A stretch of DNA of 64,000 nt from PALSA-505 sp036502085 (lineage in GTDB: Bacteria > Actinomycetota > Actinomycetes > Streptosporangiales > Streptosporangiaceae). Position 1 is the first letter of the stretch; every line of letters starts with the position of its first letter. The DNA is taken from NCBI GenBank assembly GCA_036502085.1, contig DASXZD010000018.1, forward strand, positions 1 through 64,000. Direction: 5' to 3'. Positions 26,344 through 33,796 of the stretch are shown here, piece after piece. The notes under the pieces were generated by a model, which was not told the origin of the DNA, did not search any database, and saw nothing but the letters and a program-made list of their open reading frames with translations. A program made the position numbers and the translations under genes.

Positions 26344-26416
26344 GCGACTCTCCTCGACGATCCGTGCGGTCCGCGCCGTCCGTGCGACGCGGCCCTCACC
26401 GCGAGGCTAAACCAGG

Positions 26417-27055
26417 TCAGTCTTTGCGGCCGGTTAGGGCCAGGCTTACCCCGATGCCGATCATGACCAGGCCGCCGGTGCCGCCGATCAGCTCCAGCCG
26501 GCGCGGCGAGCGGGCCAGCCAGCCGCGGACCGTCCCGGCGGCCACCGCCCAGGCGCTGTCGGACAGCACCGCGATTGTGAGGAACACCGCGCCCAGCAGC
26601 AGCATCTGCATCGGCACATGCCCGGCGGACCTGTTCACGAACTGCGGCAGCACGGCGGCGAAGAACACGATCGACTTCGGGTTGCTCAGCCCGACCGCCA
26701 CCCCGTCCCGCACGATCCGGCGCATGCTCTTCGCCTCGATGTCGCCGTCCAGCGCGGCCCGCAGCGAGCGACGGTGCCGTATCGCCTGCACGCCCAGGTA
26801 GATCAGGTAGGCGGCGCCGGCCAGCTTGATCGCCGTGAACAGCGCCATCGACCGCTCGACCAGGGCGCCGACGCCGAACGCCACCAGCGCAACCTGCGTA
26901 TATACGCCGATCTGGCCGCCGACGGCCGTGCCCACGCCGGCCGCGCGGCCGAGCATCAGCGAGCGGCTGACCACGAACAGCACGTTCGGCCCCGGCACGA
27001 CGATCAGCGCGAACGAGACCAGGGCAAACGCCAGCAGATGGCCGGTAGGGAGCAT
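26417..27055 (-). CDS. LysE-family translocator
   Basis: 212 aa, six predicted hydrophobic segments. Family signatures are the N-terminal FALIVVPGPNVLFVVSRS, the GLSNPKSIVFFAAVLPQFV segment after the cytosolic loop, and a C-terminal GGLVMIGIGVSLAL helix. Exports an amino acid or homoserine-lactone-like metabolite across the cytoplasmic membrane; the substrate is unknown. It lies downstream of the mycofactocin operon and probably has its own promoter in the 27056-27215 gap. Confidence 0.9.
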   Translation of the reverse strand: MLPTGHLLAFALVSFALIVVPGPNVLFVVSRSLMLGRAAGVGTAVGGQIGVYTQVALVAFGVGALVERSMALFTAIKLAGAAYLIYLGVQAIRHRRSLRAALDGDIEAKSMRRIVRDGVAVGLSNPKSIVFFAAVLPQFVNRSAGHVPMQMLLLGAVFLTIAVLSDSAWAVAAGTVRGWLARSPRRLELIGGTGGLVMIGIGVSLALTGRKD

Positions 27056-27124
27056 GTCGGCAGCTTATCCAGCGACCGCCCGGCACCCTTCATGAATTTT
27101 TGCCGCCGGGTCTGCTGGCCAGCA

Positions 27125-27205
27125 CACCGTGGCCGGAGCGGGCCTGGCCGCTCGCGCCGCGGCCGTTCGCGCCCTGGCCGGAGCGGGCCTGGCCGGAGCG
27201 GCCCG
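27125..27205. repeat. GC-rich short tandem repeats between mftD and the LysE gene
   Basis: TGGCCGGAGCGGGCCTGGCCG occurs near 27129 and 27175, with related GGCCGTTCGCGCC units between. No gene is seen in 27056-27215; a CATGAATTTTTGCC stretch lies near 27091. Confidence 0.6.
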
Positions 27206-27215
27206 CCCGCCGCCG

Positions 27216-28421
27216 TCAGCCGCCGGTGATCGCCGACGCCGCGTTCCCGCCGCCCCCCAGCCTGCGCTCGAACCCGGGCGGGATGACCAGATCGCCCCGG
27301 CTGAGCTCGTGCACCGAGCCGCGGCCGAGCGCGAGCAGCGCCGAGTCGATGCCGTTGCGCAGCACATCCAGCACGTTCTCCACGCCGGCCTGGCCGCCCG
27401 CCGCCAGCCCCCACAGCGAGGCGCGGCCGATCATCACCGCCCGCGCCCCGAACGCCACCGCCTTGACCACATCGCTGCCGCGCCGCACCCCGCCGTCGAG
27501 CAGCACCTCCAGTTGCCCGCCGACCGCGTCCGCGATGGCCGGCAGCGCGCGGATCGTGGCCGGCGTCCCGTCGAGGTTGTTGCCGCCGTGGTTCGACACC
27601 GAGATCGCGGTCACCCCGCAGTCGGCCGCGCGCCGCGCCTCGTCCACCCGGATGACCCCCTTGAGCATGAACGGCCCGCCCCACTGCTCCCGCAGCCAGC
27701 GCACGTCATCCCAGCCGGGCAGCGCCGATTGCATCCACTCGCCGTACGCGCCAAAGAACGTAGGCGCGGGCCCGCCGCCCACCGCCATGTTCGGCACGGT
27801 CAGGTCCGGCAGCCGCCCGGCCCGGGCGAAGTCGAGCAGCCAGCGCGGCCGCATGATGCCTTCGGGGGCGAACCGGATCAGCTCCCGCATGTCCAGCCGC
27901 TCCGGAATATGCGGGCTGCCCCAGTCCCGGCTGTGCGAGAACGACCAGTCGAGCGTGGCGATCAGCCCGGCCGCCCCGGCCGCGCGCGCCCGCTCGATCC
28001 GCGCCAGCATCTGATCTCGGCTGCCGGTCCAGTACACCTGGAAGAACGTCTGCGGGTTGGCCGCGACGACCTCCTCGACCGGCTTGCTGGCGAACGAGCT
28101 GAGCCCCATCGCCGTCCCGCGCGCCGCCGCCGCGCGGGCCATGGCGACCTCCCCGACCGGATGCACCGCCTGCACGCCGGTCGGCGAGATGATCACCGGC
28201 AGCGAGACCGGCTGGCCCATCACCGTCGTGGCCAGCTCCCGCTGGGCGTGCAGCCCCGCCGTCCGCGGCGCGAAGCCGAGCTCGTCGAAGGCCGCTACGT
28301 TGTCGCGCAGCGTCACGCCCTTCTCCGACCCGGCGATCAGCGCGCTGTATACCGACCGGGGCAGCCGCCGCTTCGCCCGCCGCTGCGCCTCGGCGACGCT
28401 CTCGAACCACTCACCGGCCAT
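27216..28421 (-). CDS. mftD: MftD, FMN-dependent pre-mycofactocin synthase
   Basis: 401 aa, an FMN alpha-hydroxyacid dehydrogenase barrel starting MAGEWFESVAEAQ (GGAGG, 6-nt spacing). Motifs: IISPTGVQAVHPVGE, FMLKGV (flavin Lys), SNHGGNNLDGTP with the active-site His, and DGGVRRGSDVVKA. MftD oxidatively deaminates the Val-Tyr-derived intermediate AHDP to the redox-active alpha-keto amide PMFT (known from MftD studies). Its start overlaps the 3' end of mftF by 11 bp, so it is the last gene of the operon rather than following mftC as in mycobacteria. Confidence 0.92.
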   Translation of the reverse strand: MAGEWFESVAEAQRRAKRRLPRSVYSALIAGSEKGVTLRDNVAAFDELGFAPRTAGLHAQRELATTVMGQPVSLPVIISPTGVQAVHPVGEVAMARAAAARGTAMGLSSFASKPVEEVVAANPQTFFQVYWTGSRDQMLARIERARAAGAAGLIATLDWSFSHSRDWGSPHIPERLDMRELIRFAPEGIMRPRWLLDFARAGRLPDLTVPNMAVGGGPAPTFFGAYGEWMQSALPGWDDVRWLREQWGGPFMLKGVIRVDEARRAADCGVTAISVSNHGGNNLDGTPATIRALPAIADAVGGQLEVLLDGGVRRGSDVVKAVAFGARAVMIGRASLWGLAAGGQAGVENVLDVLRNGIDSALLALGRGSVHELSRGDLVIPPGFERRLGGGGNAASAITGG

Positions 28422-30486
28422 GGCGGACCTCCGTCTCGATGGTTCGGCGCAGCGGACGCCAGACGACCAGCGGGCGCAGCGGCCGGCTGGTCCGGTGCGC
28501 GGCGCAGCCCGCCAGCACCCCGCTGCCGTAAGCAATGTCGTCGGCCAGGTTGCCGAGCACGAACCGTACCGGGTCCAGCTCCGGTCGTCGCTTCGCCCAT
28601 GCCGTGACCGGCGGGCCGGCCAGCAGCGTTCCGGCCGCGATCCGCCGGCCCCCGTGCCGCCCAGTGGCCAGCTTCGGCTGTCGCTTCGCCCATGCCGTGA
28701 CCGGCGGGCCGGCCAGCAGCGTTCCGGCCGCGATCCGCCGGCCCCAGCGCTGCCCCGGCGTCCTGCCGCCCGGCGCCGCGATCGCCAGCGCGAGCAGCGG
28801 CGCGCCAAACCGCATCCCGTACCGGCCCGCGCCCAGCCAGGTCTGACCCACCCCGGCGAGCATCGCCCGCGCCGTGCCGCGCGTCGGAACGCGAGCCCGC
28901 CGCAGCGTCCTGTTCATGATCAAGACCGCGCTTCCGAACGATGCCGCCGCGACTCCCGGCCTTCGCATGAGCAGCGCTGCCACGGTCAGCGCAGGCGCCG
29001 GGTGCAAGACCAGCGGCGGCAGCGCGCCAGGATGCCTCAGCGCCAGCGGCGCCGCCGACGTGCCGTACCTGAACCGTCTGGCCAGCAGCCCCGCCCAGGT
29101 GCCAGGCTCACGGTGCCGCACCTGCACCGCGGGGTCGTACCTCACCCGCCAGCCCGCCCGGTCCAGCCGCCAGACCAGGTCGACGTCCTCTCCGGTGCGC
29201 AGAGCCGGGTCGAACACGTCCCCGCCGCGCGCCACGTCCAGCAGCGCGGCCCGGCGCGCCAGCAGCGCGGCGGTCGGCACGTGCGACACCCAGGTGCCCG
29301 GTGTCACCCGCGCCGCCCGGTCGCCCATGTCCAGGCACCCACTGGCCGCCGCGTACCGGCCCGCCCAGCTATCCGCCGCCAGCGCCGCGATCCGCGGCGC
29401 GACCGCGCCGACCAGCGGATCGGCGAAGTGCCCCGCCAGTCCCTCGATCCAGCCCGGGGCCGGCACGCAGTCGCTGTCCACGAATGCGATCAGCTCGGTG
29501 CGGGCGACCCGCACCGCAGCATTGCGAGCCGCGCCAGGCCCGCCGTTGACCTCAAGCCGGATCACCGAAGCACCGTGCCGCCCGGCCACCGTCGCCACCG
29601 CCCCCGCATCCCGCGACCCGTCGTCCACCACAACCACCGGATACCGCCGCCCCGCCCCCGCCAGGCACCCGTCCAGCAACTCCGTCCGGTCCCGCACCGG
29701 CACCACCACCGTCACCCCCAGCCCCTCTGCCGGCTCGCCCTCCTCCAGTGTCCCGGGAGACTCAGGCTCCGCGCCGGGACCCGGCGTCTGGGCGGGTTGC
29801 GCCAGGCCGCCGATCCCCGGCCCTCGGCCCAACTCCCGCAGGCCAGCAGCCTCAGTTGCCCCGTCCTGCTCCGGCGTCCTGTTCCGCCCTTGCGTCCTGT
29901 TCCGCTCTTGCGTCCTGTTCCGCTCCTGTGTCCCGCCCCGCTCTGGCGTCCCGCCCTGCTCCGGTGTCCTGTTCCGCTCTGGCGTCCCGCCCCGCTCTGG
30001 CGTCCCGCCCTGCTCCGGCGTCCCGCCCTGCTCTGGCGTCCCGCCCTGCTCTGGCGTCCCGCCCTGCTCCGGTGTCCTGTTCCGCTCTGGCGTCCCGCCC
30101 TGCTCTGGCGTCCCGCCCTGCTCTGGCGTCCCGCCCTGCTCCGGTGTCCTGTTCCGCTCTGGCGTCCCGCCCTGCTCTGGCGTCCTGCCCTGCTCCGGTG
30201 TCCTGCCCTGCTCCGGTGTCCTGCCCTGCTCCGGTGTCCTGCCCTGCTCCGGTGTCCTGCCCTGCTCCGGCGGGCGGGGGTATGCCAGGCTAGCGTCGGT
30301 GAGCCGCCGGGCCAGCAGCCCTCCCGCTCGCGAGACCACCGGACCCTCGCGCAACTCCTGCCACGCCGAACGCCCCGCCGCCGTCAGCCGTAGCACCCGC
30401 GCCGGCGACCCGCCGGCCACCAAGTCGTCCGTCAGCTGCCTGGTATCGCGATCCATCACGACCCGGAACCCGGCCGGCACCGGCAC
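28411..30486 (-). CDS. mftF: MftF, mycofactocin glycosyltransferase with repeat-expanded linker
   Basis: 691 aa from GTG 30486, with GGAGGGGG 7 nt upstream. This start gives the family opening VPVPAGFRVVMDRDTRQL; longer frames to 30753 lack support. An N-terminal about 75-residue domain (GGSPARVLRLTAAGR) is followed by 23 hexapeptides of PEQGGT/PEQGRT/PERNRT type, then a GT2 catalytic domain (VTVVVPVRDR; FVDSDCVPAPGW). Near the C-terminus a 31-residue block RRIAAGTLLAGPPVTAWAKR is duplicated. MftF adds beta-1,4-glucose units to (pre)mycofactocin. Usual length is about 470 aa; repeats explain much of the excess. Confidence 0.9.
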   Translation of the reverse strand: MPVPAGFRVVMDRDTRQLTDDLVAGGSPARVLRLTAAGRSAWQELREGPVVSRAGGLLARRLTDASLAYPRPPEQGRTPEQGRTPEQGRTPEQGRTPEQGRTPEQGGTPERNRTPEQGGTPEQGGTPEQGGTPERNRTPEQGGTPEQGGTPEQGGTPEQGGTPERGGTPERNRTPEQGGTPERGGTQERNRTQERNRTQGRNRTPEQDGATEAAGLRELGRGPGIGGLAQPAQTPGPGAEPESPGTLEEGEPAEGLGVTVVVPVRDRTELLDGCLAGAGRRYPVVVVDDGSRDAGAVATVAGRHGASVIRLEVNGGPGAARNAAVRVARTELIAFVDSDCVPAPGWIEGLAGHFADPLVGAVAPRIAALAADSWAGRYAAASGCLDMGDRAARVTPGTWVSHVPTAALLARRAALLDVARGGDVFDPALRTGEDVDLVWRLDRAGWRVRYDPAVQVRHREPGTWAGLLARRFRYGTSAAPLALRHPGALPPLVLHPAPALTVAALLMRRPGVAAASFGSAVLIMNRTLRRARVPTRGTARAMLAGVGQTWLGAGRYGMRFGAPLLALAIAAPGGRTPGQRWGRRIAAGTLLAGPPVTAWAKRQPKLATGRHGGRRIAAGTLLAGPPVTAWAKRRPELDPVRFVLGNLADDIAYGSGVLAGCAAHRTSRPLRPLVVWRPLRRTIETEVRHGR
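28588..28745. repeat. 93-bp tandem duplication inside mftF
   Basis: A 65-bp identical block beginning TCGCTTCGCCCATGCCGTGA occurs at 28588-28652 and 28681-28745, an offset of 93 bp (31 codons), so the reading frame is kept. Confidence 0.92.
29857..30270. repeat. 18-bp coding minisatellite in mftF (23 units)
   Basis: Twenty-three 18-bp units encode hexapeptides in the minus-strand frame: mostly PEQGGT and PEQGRT, with PERNRT, PERGGT, QERNRT and a final PEQDGA. Units nearest the N-terminus are the most uniform. Confidence 0.95.
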
Positions 30487-30649
30487 CGGCGCCCCCCTCC
30501 GCCGTGTTCCCGCTACTCTCCCCGACGGCTGCGATCCCGCCGCCCCCTCCGCCACTGTGCACACGGTGCGACCATGGAATCGGGACAAAACCCCCCAGAC
30601 TTTGGCCGTAAAGTGTGCAAAGTCAAAGCGATCATGGTGGCGGGCCCCC

Positions 30650-30718
30650 CTTTTCACGCGTTCTGTCTCCACAAACCGGCACAAACTCGGGCAGGTTTTC
30701 GACAGAGCGCGTGAAAAG
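30650..30718. repeat. 18-bp inverted repeat with 33-nt loop between the SDR and mftF
   Basis: Arms CTTTTCACGCGTTCTGTC and GACAGAGCGCGTGAAAAG pair with one mismatch. AAAGTCAAAG followed by GATCATG lies on both sides (30621 and 30715). It may be an operon-internal attenuator or processing hairpin, or a small mobile element. Confidence 0.8.
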
Positions 30719-30749
30719 TCAAAGATGATCATGAATTTGCGGGGGCGGG

Positions 30750-31604
30750 TCACAGCGCCAGCCCGCCGTCAACCGGGATCACCGCGCCGGTCATGGCGCT
30801 GCTGCCTGGGCCGGCCAGGAACGCGAGCAGCGCGGCGACCTCGCCCGGGGCGACTAGCCGCTGCATCGGCTGCTGCGCCGCGAACGCCTGCGCACCGGCC
30901 AGCCCGTACAGCCGCGCGCTCTCGTCGAGCATCCTGGTCTGCGTGGACCCGGGGCTGACCGCGTTGGCCGTCACGCCGGTTCCGCCGAGCTCGGCACCCA
31001 GGGCGCGGATCAGCCCCGCCACCCCGGCCTTGGCCGCGCAGTACGCGGCGAGCTGCGGCAATCCCCGCGTCGCCGCAGCCGAAGCGACCGCGAGGAACCG
31101 CCCGGCCCGCGGCTCGGGCCTGCGCAGCAGGGCCGGGATGGCCGCCCGCGCCAGGTTGATCACCCCGCCAAGATCGACGTCGAGCACCGCCTGCTCCTGC
31201 TCGGCCGGGACCTCCCACAGCGGCCGCCCGCCAGCGATCACCCCGGCCGCCGCGATCGCCGCGTCCAGGCCGCCCCACCGGGATTCGGCCACTGCCACGG
31301 CCGCGGCCAGGGCGGAACGGTCACGCACATCGGCGACGTAAGAGCCGACCTGGCCCGGCCGCGCGCCGAGCTGGCCAGCGCGGTGCACCACGCCGGACAG
31401 GTCGGCCGCGCTACCCATCGGATAGGGGAGCGCCGGATCATCGGCAGCCAGATCGACCGCAAGCACCGACCACCCCAGCCCGGCGAGCGCCAGCACCGTA
31501 GCCGCGCCAATCCCCCGCGCCGCCCCGGTCACCAGCGCAACCCGTTCGCCGCTCAGCTCCCCGCCCCTTAGGTCCCCGCCGCCCCCGGCACCATCCCCAG
31601 TCAC
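30750..31604 (-). CDS. mycofactocin-associated SDR oxidoreductase
   Basis: 284 aa from GTG 31604. SDR features: TGAARGIGAAT, AAAGVIAG in place of NNAG, catalytic Ser in VASAAAT, YCAAK, and SPGSTQT. The insert ADDPALPYPMGSAADLSGVV after the second strand matches, from memory, the subgroup encoded beside mycofactocin genes (TIGR04504-type), whose NAD is thought to be non-exchangeable and to need mycofactocin as electron acceptor. It sits in the mft operon between mftC and mftF, where mftE might be expected. Confidence 0.85.
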   Translation of the reverse strand: MTGDGAGGGGDLRGGELSGERVALVTGAARGIGAATVLALAGLGWSVLAVDLAADDPALPYPMGSAADLSGVVHRAGQLGARPGQVGSYVADVRDRSALAAAVAVAESRWGGLDAAIAAAGVIAGGRPLWEVPAEQEQAVLDVDLGGVINLARAAIPALLRRPEPRAGRFLAVASAAATRGLPQLAAYCAAKAGVAGLIRALGAELGGTGVTANAVSPGSTQTRMLDESARLYGLAGAQAFAAQQPMQRLVAPGEVAALLAFLAGPGSSAMTGAVIPVDGGLAL

Positions 31605-31963
31605 GCCGTCCGCCAGTCCTGTCGCCGGTCAGCCGGACCGCATACCGCACGGGGGTTGCGAGCCATGCCCAGGCTGCGGATCTGTCCAGGGCAGCATGAT
31701 GCGCCAGGCGGCCTTAGGTCCCTGCCGATGTGGCCGCCCTCGTCAGTCACGCCGTCCGCCAGTCCTGTCGCCAATCAGCCGGTCGGCAAGTCTCACGCGG
31801 CCGGTGGACGCCTCCATGGCCGTGGGCCGCATCATGGCAGCCGGCATCATCCGGCCGGGAGGTGCCACCCGCAGCGCGGGCCCTAGGGAGACCGCGGGCC
31901 CCAAGGAGACCGCGGGCCTCACCCGGGCCGTGGGCGCTGGAAGCCAGACCTTGCTCCGTCTGG
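31605..31963. other. mftC-SDR intergenic region with duplicated SDR start
   Basis: No gene is seen. A 38-bp block (31599-31636, beginning AGTCACGCCGTCCGCC) that contains the SDR start codon is repeated at 31745-31782 with two mismatches, a ghost of the SDR 5' end. Short GCGGGCC.AGGGAGACC repeats lie near 31880-31920. Confidence 0.7.
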
Positions 31964-33274
31964 TCATTCGGCCGGCATGGTGAAGCCCGCCAGCGGGTTC
32001 TCGTCGCACGCTCGGTCCGGAGGCTGCCGCGGGCTGATCGCCACCGGACCGGAGCCAGTCGGCGTGACCGGGGCCCGGCCGATCGTGACCGGTACCGGAC
32101 CGGGCCGCGTAGCCGGGCCTGCGGCGGGTTGCTCGGCCGGGCCGGCGACGGCTCCTGTACCTCCCGCCGGGGCCGGGCGGCGGGAGTGGTCTGGGGACGG
32201 CTGCGGCGTGCCGTCGGCGGTCACGGTCGCCAGGGCCGGCTCGGCCTGGCCGCGGACGCATTCGGGGTCGGGGCCGTCCAGCGGCAGCCCGGTGAAGAAC
32301 TTCGCCGCCATGCAGCCGCCCCGGCAGGTGCCAAACGCAGCACACGACTCGCACGCCCCCCCAGCCTGCGGGCGGCGCAGGCCGGCGAACAGCTCAGACT
32401 CGCGCCACACCGCGGTGAAGCCGCCCGCGCCGGTGACGTTCCCGGCCAGGAAGCTCTCGTGGATCGCGAACGGGCAGGCGTAGACGTCGCCGACCGGGTC
32501 GATCAGGCAGACGACCCGGCCCGCGCCGCACAGGTTCAGGCCGGGCAGCGGCTCGCCGTAGGCGCTCAGGTGGAAGAACGAATCACCGGTGAGCACCCGC
32601 TCCCCGTGCGCGACCAGCCAGTCGTACAGCTCACGCTGCTGCTCCGCGGTCGGATGCAGCTCGCCCCATACGCTGGCACCGCGTCCCGAAGGCCGCAGCC
32701 TGGTCAGCCGCAGCTGCGCGCCGAACCGGTCCGCGATCGAAGCGAACGCGTCCAGCTGAGGGATGTTGTGCCGGGTCATCACCACGGAGATCTTGAAGCC
32801 GCGGAAGCCCGCATCGGCCAGGCGGCCCATGGCGCGCAGCGCCGTGCGGTACGACCCGGGGCCGCGGATCGCGTCGTTGACCTCTTCGGTCGCGCCGTCC
32901 AGCGAGATCTGCACGTCGATGTAGTCGCTGCCCGCCAGCCGTGCGGCGACCGGGGGAGTGATCTTGATGCCGTTGGTGGAGAACTTGACCCCGACGTGGT
33001 GCGCGGTGGCGTAGTCGACCAGCTCCCAGAAGTCGGGCCGCACGGTCGGCTCGCCGCCGCCGATGTTGACGTAGAAGACCTGCATCCGCTCGAACTCGTC
33101 GATCAGGCGCAGGCATTGCGCGGTGTCGAGCTCGCGCGGGTCGCGGCGGCCGGAGCTGGACAGGCAGTGCACGCAGGACAGGTTGCAGGCGTAGGTGAGC
33201 TCCCAGGTCAGGCAGATCGGCGCGTCCAGGCCGTACTCGAACTGCGAGACCAGCGAGGCCGGCTGGCTCAGCAT
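31964..33274 (-). CDS. mftC: MftC, radical SAM mycofactocin maturase
   Basis: 436 aa from ATG 33274 (GGGAG upstream). Radical SAM cluster C30-x3-C34-x2-C37 in TYACNLSCVHC, GGGEPT, and a C-terminal SPASM region (CGAGRVVCLIDPVGDVYACPF; CESCAAFGTCRGGCM). MftC decarboxylates the C-terminal Tyr of MftA and forms a Val-Tyr carbon-carbon link (established chemistry). The final about 65 residues are Pro/Ala-rich and apparently unstructured, longer than typical MftC. The start overlaps the mftB 3' end by 7 bp, so translation is probably coupled. Confidence 0.95.
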   Translation of the reverse strand: MLSQPASLVSQFEYGLDAPICLTWELTYACNLSCVHCLSSSGRRDPRELDTAQCLRLIDEFERMQVFYVNIGGGEPTVRPDFWELVDYATAHHVGVKFSTNGIKITPPVAARLAGSDYIDVQISLDGATEEVNDAIRGPGSYRTALRAMGRLADAGFRGFKISVVMTRHNIPQLDAFASIADRFGAQLRLTRLRPSGRGASVWGELHPTAEQQRELYDWLVAHGERVLTGDSFFHLSAYGEPLPGLNLCGAGRVVCLIDPVGDVYACPFAIHESFLAGNVTGAGGFTAVWRESELFAGLRRPQAGGACESCAAFGTCRGGCMAAKFFTGLPLDGPDPECVRGQAEPALATVTADGTPQPSPDHSRRPAPAGGTGAVAGPAEQPAAGPATRPGPVPVTIGRAPVTPTGSGPVAISPRQPPDRACDENPLAGFTMPAE

Positions 33275-33582
33275 GGGCTCTCCCGTCGGCAGATCAGCCG
33301 GGACGCGGCCAGGGTGGCGAGCGCGGCCTGGTAGCGGTTCAGCTCCGCGGCCGGGACGCCGGCCTGGGCACACGCCGCGCGGGCGGTCGGCTGCCCGGCG
33401 AGCGAGCCGACCACGGCCAGCAGTTCCGGGCTCTTCAGGAACGAAAGCCGCCTGGTGCCGAAGTGGTAGAGCAGCGCCCCGAACCGCTCCGGCCGGACCG
33501 ACACGTGCGCATCCAGCTGCCAGGCGGCGTCGAGATCGAACGCCGCGGCAGGATCGTCAGTAGACGCCGCACATGCCGTCAA
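33268..33582 (-). CDS. mftB: MftB, peptide-binding chaperone
   Basis: 104 aa starting at TTG 33582. GGAGG lies 6 nt upstream, inside the last codons of mftA, so this rare start is well supported. RRE-type winged fold like PqqD: AWQLDAHVSVRPERFGALLY, then FGTRRLSFLKSPELLAVVGSL, and a C-terminal RYQAALATLAASRLICRR. MftB binds MftA and delivers it to MftC. It overlaps mftA by 26 bp and mftC by 7 bp. Confidence 0.9.
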   Translation of the reverse strand: MTACAASTDDPAAAFDLDAAWQLDAHVSVRPERFGALLYHFGTRRLSFLKSPELLAVVGSLAGQPTARAACAQAGVPAAELNRYQAALATLAASRLICRRESPC

Positions 33583-33712
33583 TCGACACCTCCTCGACCA
33601 GCACGTCCTCGACCACGGACTCGTCAAGCACGCCTGCTGCCGGCTCGTCGGTCATCACAGCGCCTTCTGTCATCACAGCGCCTTCTGTCATCACAGCGGT
33701 CTCGTCACGCAT
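33557..33712 (-). CDS. mftA: MftA, mycofactocin precursor peptide
   Basis: 51 aa ending VEEVSIDGMCGVY, the diagnostic mycofactocin core. MftC modifies the last two residues, Val-Tyr. Start ATG 33712 has GAGGAG 6 nt upstream. The leader holds an 18-bp tandem repeat coding MTEGAV MTEGAV, and each ATG there is preceded by GAAGGCGCTGTG, so initiation at inner ATGs (down to MTDEPAAGV, 32 aa, nearer the usual size) is possible. First gene of the mft operon, divergent from mftR. Confidence 0.95.
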   Translation of the reverse strand: MRDETAVMTEGAVMTEGAVMTDEPAAGVLDESVVEDVLVEEVSIDGMCGVY

Positions 33713-33754
33713 CGCGGCTCCTCGGACGGGTGACCGGCCCGGGCGGGACCGGCT

Positions 33755-33787
33755 GGAGATATTCGGCACAGTGTGCCGTATATCTCC
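33755..33787. promoter_or_regulatory. 33-bp near-perfect palindrome, probable MftR operator
   Basis: Left arm GGAGATATTCGGCACA, central G, right arm TGTGCCGTATATCTCC; one mismatched pair in 16. It lies between mftA and mftR and would cover both promoters. Confidence 0.8.
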
Positions 33788-33796
33788 AGCACGGTA

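Noticed and set aside
29740..30300. CRISPR-like array because of regular 18-bp repeats
   Set aside because: No unique spacers; the repeats are contiguous and code for MftF hexapeptides.
28057..30958. Very long plus-strand frames (about 690-780 aa) across mftF
   Set aside because: They are antisense shadows kept open by the 18-bp repeat and GC bias; Pro/Ser/Cys repeat text with no domain.
31743..32354. 203-aa minus-strand ORF as a remnant of mftE
   Set aside because: It is an out-of-frame shadow of the mftC 3' end with no creatininase motif.
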